From contig CP154956.1 of NCBI GenBank assembly GCA_039621445.1, positions 79,108,474-79,172,473 of the forward strand: 64,000 nt of DNA. Direction: 5' to 3'. Below, piece after piece: positions 46,142 through 58,200 of the stretch. Every line of letters begins with the position of its first letter. The first letter of the stretch is position 1. The notes beneath the pieces were generated by a model, which was not told the DNA's origin, did no database searches, and saw only the letters and a program-made list of their open reading frames with translations. This DNA comes from Euglena gracilis (taxonomy: Eukaryota > Euglenida > Euglenophyceae > Euglenales). The translations under genes were made by a program, and so were the position numbers.

Positions 46142-47094
46142 CCCTGCTGGAGGGGCCGGCGCCGAGTGCATGATTGGTGGGTGGGTAATAGGAGCCCAAA
46201 TGGGGTATTGTTTTGGCGAATCAGGGTTTTGACATTCTCCAGAAATGTATCGAAGTTCCCTTTGTCTCCCAAATCGTCCGTTGATGATGGCTGATGCTTT
46301 TTCCGCGGTCTCCCTTCTGTCGTGTCTAAGTGTTTGATAGTGTGAATCTCGGCCTTTTTTGTCCCCAATACCATATGGTTGCTTTTTTTCCAGTTTGCAC
46401 CCACGCTTCTGTCTTCCGCCTAACAGAACAATAGGAACCCTTTTTAGCGGTCTGGCAAATGTAATCATCCCTCTTCCGTGTGAAGTCGGTGGGCCGCGAG
46501 CCCCACCACAACTTCTGTTGTGATGCCAAGACCGTCACACCCACTCCCCGCCCCACACCCCCCTATTTGCGCCTTTCCCCCGCAAGTGTATACCAGCCCA
46601 CGTTGGCCTCTGCCAGGATGATGGGTTGACCGCCCATGTCGCCCAGTGTGCCTGTTGCCCGATCAGACAGGAGAGGGGTATCGGTCTGTCTTGGGGGGGA
46701 GGGTTAGGGGCAGGCCCTCCCCGGGAGGGTGCCATAGGCAGGCCAAGGATGGATGTTCTCATTAGATGTTCTCAAGGGGGATGTTTCGTGTTAAAACAGC
46801 AAACTACTGCGGTCTTATGTTCGAGCAGCATTTTCCTCCAATTAATTAAAACGCAGGCTTTGCGGCGGCGATTCTCTCTATGCCATGTGTTTCTCATACC
46901 CCCCTGCCACGTTGGTAAGGCAGAAATGGGACCAAAGCCCAGGGCGGTCCATAAGGGATGGGATTTTTTTTTTTAATTAAGGACCGCCCCTTAAGGACCC
47001 CCCCCAATACACAGAAACCCGAAGAACTGGACCTGAAAAAATTTTCCGGCACCTTCGGCGCCGGGTGTTTTTTTTTGACCCATTTTGGGACCCA
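46142..47094. other. intergenic, 3' of the large gene
   Basis: No gene recognised. Minus frames at 46138-46556 have no domain I know. I could not identify a polyadenylation signal with confidence. Confidence 0.4.
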
Positions 47095-48425
47095 TATGGG
47101 AGGTCCCCCCAAAAACCCCTCAAACCCCCATTTTTTTCACACCTTCCAAAAATCCAACATTTTCTCAAAAAATTTAGTTTTGAGAGTTTTTTGAAGCAAA
47201 AAAAGCCATTGAAAATCCAAAAAATTTCTAAGAGAAAAAAATGTCAGTAAAATTTCGACTGTGCCAAAATTTGGTTCACAAAATTTGGTTTTTGACCTTC
47301 GTTATTTTCCACCCCCTCCAAAAAACTACCAAGTTTAACCTGAAATCTTTGAGATTTTTTTGTGAAAAAAATGTGGTTTTCCATCAAAAAATGATGTACC
47401 GGGGCCTGCAGCAGACTTGTAACTTGGAAACACCCTGGGTGACCCCATGGGTGGTTCCAGGACTGAACCCCCCCCCCCCGCTGGGGGTCCAGGGAAATGT
47501 GCTTGGAGGGGGTCCCCTACAGATGGGGGCTGGGCTGGGTGTGTGGAGGCCCTGTCCCCCTGGACTTGAAAAGAAGACGGACGTGCAGCGTCAGAATAAA
47601 TGTGTGTACTCGCTGCGAGGTGCTGTTTCCAAGGATGCCCGGGGAGCCGGTAAGCAACACCGTGTTCTGCTCCGAGCAGCAACACGGTAGGACCCGCCCC
47701 TCGGCAGCAACACGGTAGGACCCGCCCCCCAGCAGCAACACGGTAGGATCCGCCCCCCTGCAGAAACACCCGCAGGAATGTGGTCCGTCCCCCTGCAAGC
47801 TGGGGAGGTGGGGGGGGGGGGAATTGGGGGTCGAAAAAATTGATTGGGAAAAAAATGGCGTACAGAAATCCTGCCAATTTTTTCCCATTTTCCCCCAATT
47901 TTTTGGTTGCCATGGATGAAATCTTGCCATAACTGGACGTTTTCACATACGAAATCCTGCCACTTTTTTCCGGACCGTTTTCAGGTTTGACACCAATTTT
48001 TTCGGCTTCCAATTTTGTTGGTTCTAATTTTATCTAGCCCCAATCCCCCCCCCCCCGGTATTTTGGGTTCATTTTTCAAAAAATTTTCAAAATTTTTTCA
48101 GCCCAAATCCCCCGTTTTCCCGAAATTGGTGAAAAAGCTGCCCAAAATGTTGCCCAAACCCCATTTTTTTTCACACCTTCTAAAATTTCAACATTTCTCA
48201 AAATTTTGATTTTGAGAGATTTTGGAAGCAATAAAATGCCACTGAAAATCCAAAAATTTCCAAGGGAAAAAATGTCAATAAATTTGAATGTTCCAAAATT
48301 TGGTCCCATTTTTTTGACCTGCATTTTTTTGACCGCCCTCCTAAAAACTAACAATTTTCAACCCTAAAATTTTGGAGTTTTTTTGGAAGAAAATGTGATT
48401 TTCCATCAAAATTCATGTATTTTGG
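47095..48425. repeat. direct duplication (about 330 bp, copies 1 kb apart)
   Basis: 47120-47420 and 48160-48425 share CACACCTTC, AACATTT(T)CTCAAAA, TTTTGAGAGTTTTTTGAAGC, GCCATTGAAAATCC and GTGATTTTCCATCAAAA in the same order. TTAAGGACCGCCC occurs at both outer sides (46977 and 48528). The pieces between differ. It could be a decayed element with direct ends, but no polymerase was seen. Confidence 0.6.
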
Positions 48426-48539
48426 GTTCATTATTCAAACTAATTTTCAAAAAATTTTCCCTGGCCAAAATCCCCTTTTCCTTATTTTTTTTGGTTGAAG
48501 TGTATGGGGACAGGATTCTTTTTTGCTTAAGGACCGCCC

Positions 48540-49990
48540 TGCCAAAGCCTTTCTGCCCACAGAAGTCTGGTCGTCAACAGAAGGCAGGGATAGGCACACA
48601 AAAAATAATGAATGTTTTTTTAGCGTATCAATGCACCAGTCCTGTCCTGCGCGTGGGTGTCACAGGCACACCTGAATGCCATCCATACGTTTGTGTCCGC
48701 CCTCCCCTGTCCATACCACAACCATGTCCGGTGCGTGGCGCGGCTGCGCTGCTGCCAGCCCATCCGTTATGGCCGTTGCTGTTCCCCCCCCCCCCGACCT
48801 CCCCATGTCCACCCATGTCTCCCCCTTGGACTGATCTGCAGGGAGGGGAGGAGATATGGAAGGCTCGCCTCCCACTTAAGTTTGATTCATGTTGCTCTCT
48901 GAGCTGCAATCTGTTTTGGGGGTCTTATTGGACAATTCATCATAGAATTCTCTCCACAGGAGCTCCAGAAATGTGCCCAAAGGCGCACTTTTTCTGGTAA
49001 CAAGAAATCTCTCGAAAACTCCAATATTTACACAAACAAATAATCAAACCACCATTTTTGGGAACTCACACACTTTTAAGGGTGTTGGTTTTGGATATTC
49101 ACCAAAGATTCTGGGGTGCATTTTGTTGATTTGGGGGGGGACTAAAATTTGGTTGGATTTCGTGTGGTAAATTACTGCTTTTTGTAGTCAAACTCCCATT
49201 GTTGCTCCCATGTTACCTGTATGTTCACTGACGTGGAACTTCAGACATTAGAACCAGGGCAGCCCTCCCATAGGGGGACATCCACGGAGCCGCCGGCAGT
49301 ACCGTAATGCCCCCCCCCCCGAACAGCCCACCAGTGCGCCGGTTCTTTACACGCTCCTTTTTCATTAGCCTTTGGTCATAGCAACTCTGCATGGCACCAC
49401 AGGGGGAATCCCTCGCAGGGGGTTGCATGCGCCTGAATGAGGTTCACACATGCGATTTCCCTGGGATTCTGGTCGTTTCGATGTGTTAAGGGTGCAGAAA
49501 CAGCCCAAGTGCTGCAAATTCACTGAGGATGCACATGGGAGAATTCCGATGGGTTTGGTTGTAAAATGGGTAGGGAATTTGCATCCACTTCATCCCGTAT
49601 CAGGTATTGCAGGGCTGGGCTAGGTATGAATAATATTACCTCAAAGGTAACGCCATTTTCCCCTCCCAAAGGTTTAACATGAATGAGTGTGTGTCACGTC
49701 CGAATGAATGTGGGTTGTTTTCATTTTGGGCGGAAATGGATGATCGGATTCCCCTGTGGTGCTTTGTCCATCCCACCGACACTCATAGGGCCCTTCCTTA
49801 CCTGAGCAGGGAGATGATTTCCATCCCATGGTTGCTTGTTGCTCCCTTTGTCTGCATCAATCAAGCAACATGTTCTCCCCTCGACTCCGCACACCACCGA
49901 TTAACCCACAACTGCGAAGATGGTGCACGTTTCTTTTCCAATTCATTTTCGTTATCAAGCACATTCACAGTGTGAAACACGGGCTACCAG
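48540..49990. other. intergenic, no gene recognised
   Basis: Frames at 48657-48902 and 49679-49975 are open but lack exon-like codon bias and known domains. Confidence 0.35.
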
Positions 49991-49997
49991 ACTTTCA

Positions 49998-50155
49998 TTT
50001 AGTGCGCTGAGGAATTTTTTTTTCTGCGCCGCGTGCGCCGTGGCACTGTAAATTTTGTGACCGCGTGCACCGCAAAATTTTTTTTCTGTGTGCCGCGTGC
50101 TCTGCGGCAGCGCCGCTTGCACCGCAACAGCGCTGTGTGCGCCGCGGCATAGCCA
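49998..50155. repeat. GCCGCG iteron repeat, related to 821-1341
   Basis: TTAGTGCGCTGAGG, then CTGCGCCGCGTGCGCCGTGG and A/T runs alternate with GCCGCG words. It shares the TTAGTGCG tip with the element at 821. No right terminus was found, so it is probably truncated. Confidence 0.55.
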
Positions 50156-50224
50156 TCCCAATTATCCCCTGCCTGCGTTGGGTTGGTCAGCATCACCCTC
50201 TTGATGAGGGTGGGGCTGGTGCTA

Positions 50225-50617
50225 ACCCTCCCCCAAATAATAACCCCCCCGGGGTATTGTTTTTTCGCCCGAAGTCCCGGCCTGAGGGGGATATTATTTT
50301 GGCGGGGGGTAATAGCACCCCAAAATTTTCGAAAATTTTCGAAGTCCCATAGGGGCCAAAATAGCGCCAAAACCCCCCTCTAGGGTCATTTTTTCCACTT
50401 TCGTATGAAACTTACCATTTTTTGGAGGTCAGATGATCCAGAAAAGTCGATTTTTTCTCGTAATTTGTTGCCAGCGATTGTGATTCTTACCTGCATTTTC
50501 AGGTCAAAATCCAGGCCTTCGGCCCGAAACCAGAGGGGGGGTATTAACCCGGTCGCTGAAGGCAGACCCCGAGGGGGGGGGGTATTATTTAGGGGGGTGT
50601 TATTTGGGGGGAGGGTT
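50225..50617. mobile_element. C-run-tipped TA-flanked short element, family alpha, copy 3
   Basis: TA (50223-50224), ACCCTCCCCCAAATAATA at the left; the inverse TGTTATTTGGGGGGAGGGTT before TA (50618-50619) at the right. The interior aligns with 26359-26716 (TTTCGAAAATTTTCGAAGTCCC; GATTGTGATTCTTACC). Confidence 0.75.
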
Positions 50618-50639
50618 TATCATGTCAAAGCCCGGGGGT

Positions 50640-50825
50640 GAGCGCCTTAGCAGTCCCGTGCGGCGACAAAAAAAAACGTATGTGCCGGTGGTGCGCTGCG
50701 GGTGCGTTGTTGATGCGCCGCGGCAGCGTTTCAGGTCGCCGTGGGTGTTCAATTGTGCGCCGCGTGTGCCACACAATTTTTTTTTGCGCCGCGGCAAACT
50801 GTCCGAAGCTTTTGTACGGACAGAT
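50640..50825. repeat. GCCGCG iteron repeat
   Basis: GCGCCGCGGCAGCG, TGTGCGCCGCGTGTG and TTGCGCCGCGGCAAACTG words with intervening A/T runs, as in 821-1341. Confidence 0.55.
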
Positions 50826-50829
50826 CGAC

Positions 50830-53210
50830 AATTAGATTCATTACTTTCAAATTGGAGAGGCGTTGCATTCCCAGGACCTAAAAATACCTGCAAAGTGGCG
50901 AAGGCCTCCCCCCCCCCAAATTCTCAAATGCTTTTTCTGACCCCAACAAGCTGGTGAGGGGTGATCCTTGGGATGGCTTACGTTTCAAATTCAAAATTTT
51001 ACCTTCCCGAAAATGATGGTGTTGCACACCCAGGGGCTTATCTGCAAATCTCCACCAACGGGAGAAGGAAAGGATGAATTATTTTCCAGAGCACCCCAAA
51101 TGGAGTTTTTGGGGTCCCAGACCGACGCTTGGCATGGCGTTTGGGAGGACCAACATCTCACCCATTCATTCACGACGTTCTGGATGCATCCCCTGCCCCC
51201 ATTTCTGCCTCCTCGCTGGTGCTCAATATCTCTGGTCCCATCTCTGCACATCATGCACACTCCCTCTGCACTGCCACGCATTATCACAGTACCCCAATTC
51301 CATGCTTCTCTCTCCTGTCCCTGCCCCTCCCTTGCCCCTCCCTCAATGTTGACTCTCTTGCAGTGTTCGTGCATGGAACTTGCCCCCATTCGCTGCCACT
51401 GAACCGGAGTCTGGAAGCCGTGGCAGGTTCTAACCCACCCGATCAGCCCATCAGCTTTCGCATCGGGCATTGCTGGACTTGCAATTTTCTTTTGACTGTG
51501 CGTTTCCATAGGGTTAGATCAGGGTTATGCACATTACCCAAAACATCACCCCTTTGACGCTGGTGGAGGAAGCAGGAAACCCAAAACACCTGGTCATTTT
51601 GGGAGGATGGAGTTAGGACTTATCTTTGGGGTAATTTTTTTCCCCTAGCCCTGACTGGACCCCATACCTTGAGTTGCCATTCCATTGATCTAGCCTGAGG
51701 GTCATTCCCACTGGGGAGAGTGAAAACAGTGTAAATTTTGGTTTGGCCTTTCTTCTTATCTGCAACCCCCCCCCCCTAAAGAACTGGCCCTCCCGGTGGG
51801 CACTACAAGGCTGCAGCCTTCTCTTTCTTCTGTTGTCCCTTTGGCCTTTTTCTTTGGTCTGGTTCCTCATTGAAAGCCAGTTGCAAAAAAGTTTTGGAGA
51901 ATTTTTTGGAAATGTGAGACCTTGGGTGTTGATTACATTGATATGCTCTGCTTTGATTTTTTTTGTTTCAGGGCCTTTCTTTTAAAATTAAAATCTAAGC
52001 ATATCATTGCCACTGGTTTTTGGCTTCTGGACCCCTGCCACTCAAAAGTTTGGCTGGGAAATCTTTTTTTGCTGGATTTGGATCCTTTTGGGGGGGGGTT
52101 GTGTTTCATTTCGCGTCCAGCCCAACAGCTGGCTGAACTCCCCCCCCCCAAGATGGAGCACAGTCAGCACCTTTTTCCAGCTGGCCAGACTGGACCCCCT
52201 CCCGGGGAGAGAGAGCCTTCTCGTAAGCTTTGGTAGGCAACTTCATTTGAGCTTTCTGGATTCTCTTAGGGCATTTCGCAAGTAAAAGGACCTTCTTGTG
52301 CTTCAATTCTCGTCAAAACAGCCTTGTTGGTATCCCCTCCCATGCTGGGGCGGTCCGGCTGGGGTTTTCGGGACCCCTGAGAGACACTCAAAAACCCCCT
52401 TTTGGTGTTTTCTTGTGTTGTGGCTTGTTGGGGCAAACACGGCCCCACTTGTCAAGGCATTTGGATTGGTGGCCGGTGGCCACCGGGTGGGGGGGGGGGG
52501 GGCATGGGTGGCATGGGTGGTAGGTAGTATATGCCCTCTGGGGGAGGGGGGGGCGAAGATTTGGCGGTTTGGCGGCGATCTGAAGGAATGCATACAATGC
52601 CTTTCAGCACATTTGCCCTGAACAATATCAATAGTAACAGTCCATTCCTGCTCCCCTGCAGAATTTTTTTTAAGTTTGGTGACCTGGGGGGAGGGGGTAG
52701 GTGGGTTCTGGGCCGAGCCCCCCCCCCCCCCCCAGGTTGGGCCGAGTGGGCACCCCGCCAGAGGCGAGGCAGGTTTTTCCTCTGTTTCCAGAGCGAAGCA
52801 CCGAATTTTTGGTCAAAATTGACCACAAAAGTGGCCCCCAAGCCCCCCCCCTTGGGGGCCCCCATAGGGTGGGTGGGTCCTTCCCCCCTCCTAAAAAAAC
52901 CCTCTGGTTTTGTGCTGAGGGGTTTCTTAGGACGAAGTGGATCCTCCCCCCCACCTGGGGGGGGGTCCCGCCAGCTCCTTTTTTCCAGCCAGCATCTCCT
53001 GCCAGCATCTCCTGCTGGACTGCGACCCCCTGGGGGGGGGGTCCGCTGACATAAAGTTAAGAAAACCACTCTTTTTGCGAAACACGAGCTTTTCCCTCGA
53101 AGAACTCAAATACCTGTTGCGCCTTGTGTTATTCTTCAGAGGTGTTATATGTTCAACTGATTTTAGTGTTGTCTTCGTTTTTGGAAAATATGTTTCAATG
53201 TGTGCTGTGG
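50830..53210. other. intergenic, no gene recognised
   Basis: Mixed sequence with G/C-run repeats at 52480-52560, 52690-52740, 52840-52890 and 52940-53045. Frames here lack codon bias. Confidence 0.4.
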
Positions 53211-53215
53211 CAAGT

Positions 53216-54601
53216 CTTAGGCGACGCATCTCGCACTTAAGAATTTTTTTGGTCGATGTGCGCATTTTCGCAAGCCGACCAAACATCGATTTGATCACCG
53301 GCGTTACAAAGGGTGAGAGCGAGAGGCAATCGGACAGAATACTGGCGATTTCTCATTTTTGGCACCGGCTCTCCCAGGAGTGAGGTGTTTTTTTTTGCCT
53401 TTTGTTTTAAAGGTCCCTTGGACCTATCCCCCCAAAGTGAAAAAACACTGACAAAAACAACAAAACCCCAGTTCCGCCACCCCCCCATTCCCTCTGTGAC
53501 AACTGTCAGTGCCAGGTGGTGCTCTGGAAGTGGGGTGGTAGGTCCTGTGTTCAGGGGGTCATATAATGCAGTACGCTGACACACTTCATTTGACCTTCTC
53601 AGACAAACCTCTCAACACCACCACTTTGAGCACACCACCTCCACAATCTGCTCTCCTCCTGTTTCGATCCTTCACTTGTCTCAGAAGTCCCTGTTGCCAA
53701 GGCTTCAAAATGAAAACGTACTTGAGTGCCCACAATTGTGAAAAGCAAGGATTTCCAACTCAGCAGACACATCCATTTTCAGCCAGTGTATTGTTCCTCA
53801 TTTTACTAACTAAAATACTGGGGGTGAAGGGCACTTCTAACTCAGTTTTTCAGGATAAAACCTGGAAACGTTGTGTTCATTTTGACGTTTCAGGGGCTAA
53901 GAAATGGGTTTTCACAGCTTCAATTGTCAATGCCCAAATTCTGGCCCGCAGGCTGGTCATTTTGTTGTTTTTAAATTCTGCAACGCGCCTCCCGTTTGAG
54001 ATTTCCAAACTGCAGTGGTGCCGCATCCTCTGAATGGTATGTGCGTTAAGTTAAGTTAAGCACAAGTGGTTGCGTGAGAAACTGGTGGTCGGTGTGCACA
54101 AATGGAAAAATGGACGGTGTGCACAAATGCGCACACCAACCGTTTTGTAGTTGTGAAAAGGGCCTTGTGTGCCGGCTGAAATTGATGTGTTTGTAAAATT
54201 GTACAAGTGGTTCGTTTGTGCAAATGCGAAGAAAAGACTTTTTGGTCGGTTTGCGCATCGGCACACACCAAGCCAAGTTTCAGGGTATCGCTTCAGTCTT
54301 GGGCCTACCTCACCAAATCGTTCAGTTAATATCCCAAGTTAATGAGACAGCTATTGCAGGGTTCTAAACGCACCTGCTGGGTGTTGTGTATTGTATGCTG
54401 TGGTGATACTTGGTGATACCTCAGGCACACTATTTGCCAAGTCCCTGCTTTCATCTCTGCATCCTGGGGCACCACATCACATCCTGCCTACAGTTTTGGG
54501 TTTTCAGGGTCATATCTTGTCATTTTCATACAAAATGTCGATGTGCGCAATTGTGCACATTGACAAAGAAAAAAGCTTAAGTGGGAGATGCGCTGTCTAA
54601 G
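53216..54601. mobile_element. CTTAG-family transposable element, 1.4 kb, 5-bp target duplication CAAGT
   Basis: CTTAGGCGACGCATCTCGCA... at the left and the inverse at the right (...CTGTCTAAG, ending 54601) match at 22 of 26 positions. CAAGT flanks both ends (53211-53215 and 54602-54606). Each terminus is followed inward by a T run and a GTGCGCA word, as in the 28524-31612 copy. TGTGCACAAATGCGCACACC hairpins lie at 54090-54270. A frame at 53566-54033 (155 codons) has no domain I recognise and could be a degenerate element gene. Confidence 0.85.
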
Positions 54602-54606
54602 CAAGT

Positions 54607-55127
54607 CTCTTTACCCTTGCTTGAAGGCTTGGTTATCCCTGCCCGAGTATCAATTGGGTGGTGGGGGCGTTTGATTATCATTTGCTTTTTTCTTTTTGGT
54701 GATTCAGCATTATCATCTGCGGCGTCCCAATACGTCGTCCCATTTCCTTCCGTTTGGAACCCCTCCTTCCAGTGACTGTTGTCCTCCGCCAATACACACC
54801 GCCCCTGGGGGTGTGCCTTCCTCCAAAGGTGCCAGGGGCTGCCTTGGAGCGCTATAGCCTTGGTCTCTCCCCCTCTCTCCTCCATCTCATTCCTGCCTGG
54901 GGAATCCCATGGGGCCAGGGCTTCAACCCTGCACGTCCACAATGCCCCCTCTTGTCTGCGGGCGTGGGCCGTGAAAGGCCTTTCTGTCCATGGGTTTGCC
55001 ATCGCCTTAGCAGCGCAGCCACCGCCGGGGACCCCTCCCCTCATTCCTGCCCCCCCCCCGCCCGATTCCCGGAGCCGGCGGCCGCCCCTGGGGCCACCGG
55101 GGCCGGCGTATGTAGCGCGGCCCTCCG
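54607..55127. other. 5' flank of the ubiquitin protease gene
   Basis: GC content rises toward 55100. No promoter motif can be named. Confidence 0.35.
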
Positions 55128-55213
55128 ATGGCGCGGCAAGGCCGGGCGAAGCCCCCGCCCCCACCCCCAAAGCCCAAGGCCGAGCCCTCTGACGCCGATG
55201 CTCCCTGGTGGCA
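55128..55213 (+). CDS. ubiquitin protease, probable first exon
   Basis: ATG in a CCGATGG context begins MARQGRAKPPPPPPKPKAEP, then SDADAPWW, a basic Pro/Lys leader like those of plant UBP26 proteins. The donor TGGCA|GTGTGC is likely, but its phase does not match the next exon, so a small exon may be missing. Confidence 0.5.
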
Positions 55214-58200
55214 GTGTGCCCAGGCGGCGGAAAGGAATGGGTGCACTCTGCTTCCTTTGATGGTGTCGAACACCTTCAACAGCTGCTTTCGCTTTTTGGG
55301 CGTGTTGGCCAACGTTCACCTCCCAACCAACACCCCCCCCCCCCCAATGTTAGCCCCCCCATGGGTTGGACTTTGGCCACCTTGCCGCTGTGAAGGCAAT
55401 TCATCAAGGAGAAAAACCATCAATTACTGGAATCTTGCTGAAACATGCTGCAGCACTGCATTGGGAAACGTGGTAGATTTTTCGTCCTGGGGTCTGATTT
55501 TTCCACCCAATAAGAAAAAACCGGGTGTTTATATTTGGTGGTTCACTGCACGGTCAGGAAGGCAACTGTCCTTGTCGCCTGCACTCTGATGCCCCAGGGC
55601 CTCCACAGGTGGAGCACCTCTACGGCCTGCGGCGCTGCACCGCGAAGTCGCACAAGGGCCCCTGCACAGACCGTGGAGGTGTCTGCGGGCACTGCTTTTC
55701 CGCTGGGTTTGTGTGCGAAAGGTTTGCGAGCAAGAGTTGCATGTAAGATGAAAAATGGCCAGCAGAATGCCAAAGGTTCATTTCAGAGCATTTTCCTTGC
55801 ACAGAACAACTCAGAACAACACAGTGTCAAGAAATGAGGGGCAAAGAAAGGACAACCAAACCTCATTCCGAATGTGGAACGTCGTCCCCTCCGAACATCT
55901 CACCCAAGACTGGATTTAGTGTCAGGCTTCTTTTCAATGGGTGCTGGATGCTGTGGGCAGGCTCGTGTTTTGGGGTGGGTGTTGCTTTGGCTGACCCCCT
56001 GTCACTTGCCCTGGGGGCTGGAAATTTCCATTTTCTCGTTTGATTTGCCTGGGTCGGCTTGGCCAGGACCCAAAATAGCACAAGCCCCCCCCCCCCAGGG
56101 ATTGCGAAAAACGCCTGGTTGGTTGTCCCGCTCTCCCGCGCCCGGCCTCCCGTCCTGCTGCTGCCTCAGCAGCGGGTGTCTCAAGGGGTTGCTGCCCGTC
56201 GTGACCGCCGAGGCGTACTTGCGTTCCACGCTGGGGGTTGACCTGCGGCAGCTGCGCCGCCCCGACCAGGGAATCCCCAAAGCCCTATGGGTCGACCCCC
56301 ACCCCCGTCCTGGTGGGTGGGTGGGGAGGGTCCGGGGGGGTTACAGTAGGAGGAGGTTCGAGCTCGAACGTTCGAGCTCGAACCTCCTCGAACTTTTTAA
56401 GCCCCCCCCCCTTCAAAGGGGGGGCTTAAAAACGTTCGAGGTCCCTCCTCGAACGACCTCGAACGACGTTCGAGGAGGGTCTCGAACCTCCTCGAACGTC
56501 CTCGAACGACGTTCGAGGAGGGTCTCGAACCTCCTTGAACGTCCTCGAACGACGTTCGAGGAGGGTCTCGAACCTCCTCGAACGACATCGAACGACGTTC
56601 GAGGAGGGACCTCGAACCTCCTCGAACGTCCTCGAACGACATTCGAGGAGGTTCGAGACCCTCCTCCTGCGTACATGCATACAGCTTTCAACACCAACGT
56701 TTTCGACAAAGTTTGCGTGGGTTCCTTTTTTTTGGTTTTTTGGTTTTTGGGAATTTTTTCAGAAACGACCACCCAAGCAGGCGACACCTATTCCCTCTCG
56801 ATATGTGATTGGGTTGGTAATTTTAACATCTCAAATCCCCCCCCCCCCCGTCGCTCCCTACTCGGGCAATTTTTCGATTTTTCGATTTACGCAGGAATGT
56901 ACTCATTCAAAAGTATTTGTGTTCAAAAATATTCCCATACCAAGAGAATTTCTGAGGTTATTAGAAGGAATAGGGTTAGGGTCAAGATTGCATCCCCAAT
57001 GGTTGCAACCATCCCGCTCATCGTTGCTATATTTCCCTCTACAGGGAACACAGCGAACCCAAAGAGTCGCCCAACTAGGGTTAAAAACATGGGGGGACCC
57101 GAGCGAGGCGCCGAAGGCGCCGAGCGAGGGTCCCCCCATGTGTATTAACCCTAGTTGGGCGACTCTTTGGGGTAGCTGGTACCCTGTAGGGGGAAATTTT
57201 CCACGCATTGTAAAAGAAACATATTTTTTCTTTTGCAGAACGCACTGATTCTTCAACTTTTTTTTAAAAAAAAATAATCCCATACCGAGAGAATTTCTGA
57301 GGTTATTAGAAGGAATAGGGTTAGGGTTAAGATTTCATCGCGAATGGTTGCCAACCATCCCGCTCTTCGTCAGTGGCAGAATTTATAAGGAACATATTGC
57401 TGAGCTGTTTTTGTAAGTTGCAAGTCCATGGTTCGTTGTTCTTGATTCTGCTTTTTTTTTGTCTTTCCGTGGCACGATCCGGAAGAAAGCAAAGACAGGA
57501 GCAGAGACAAGCAGGATTTTGTTTCATCTGTTTTTTCTTTCAGTGGCAGAATTTAAAAGGAACATATTTTTCGATTTACGCAGGAATGCACTCATTCAAG
57601 AGTATTTGTGTTCAAAAATATTCCCATACCAAGAGAATTTCTGAGGTTATTAGAAGGAATAGGGTTAGGGTCAAGATTTCATCCCCAATGGTTGCAACCA
57701 TCCCGCTCATCGTTGCTATAAGTTTTTTTTTACTTACGCAGGACTGCAGTCATTCAAAAGTATTTTCATTCAAAAATATTCCCAACGTCCTCCAATGACC
57801 TCGAACGATATTCGAGGAGGGTCTCAAACGTCCTCGAACGTCCTCGAACGACGTTCGAGGAGGGTCTCGAACCTCCTCGAACGTCCTCGAACGACGTTCG
57901 AGGAGGGTCTCGAACCTCCTCGAACGACCTCGAACGACGTTCGAGGAGGGTCTCGAACCTCCTCGAATGTCGTTCGAGGAGGTTCGAGGAGGGTCTCGAA
58001 CCTCCTCGAATGTCGTTCGAGGAGGTTCGAGGAGGTTTGAGACCCTCCTCCTACGGTCCATCCCACTACCGTAACCCTCCCGGGAGGGTCCGACCCCCCC
58101 AGGCCTTCCCGTACAGCCCTGGCCTCGATGGTACGGAGGCTGCTGGGCTGCGCAATGTGGGCAACACGTGCTACCTGAACAGCATCCTGCAGACCTGGTA

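Larger units (their letters stand above)
56330..58060. repeat. two TTCGAGGAGG palindromic arrays bracketing the intron before the Cys-box exon
   Basis: Arrays at 56350-56665 and 57788-58045 consist of units near 60 bp built from CGAACGACGTTCGAGGAGGG and CTCGAACCTCCTCGAACG. The first starts with a perfect 40-bp palindrome (56350-56389). GGGTTACAGTAGGAGGAGG at 56338 is echoed inversely by CTCCTCCTAC...CGTAACCC at 58045-58080. Confidence 0.85.

Noticed and set aside
56960-56980. Telomere-like TAGGGTTAGGGT
   Set aside because: Only two short units occur inside a dispersed AT-rich repeat, not a telomeric array.
56350-58045. CRISPR-like array or Arg/Ser protein from TTCGAGGAGG repeats
   Set aside because: The units are contiguous palindromic tandem repeats without unique spacers. 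Frames of R/S/T/F/E only mirror the repeat.
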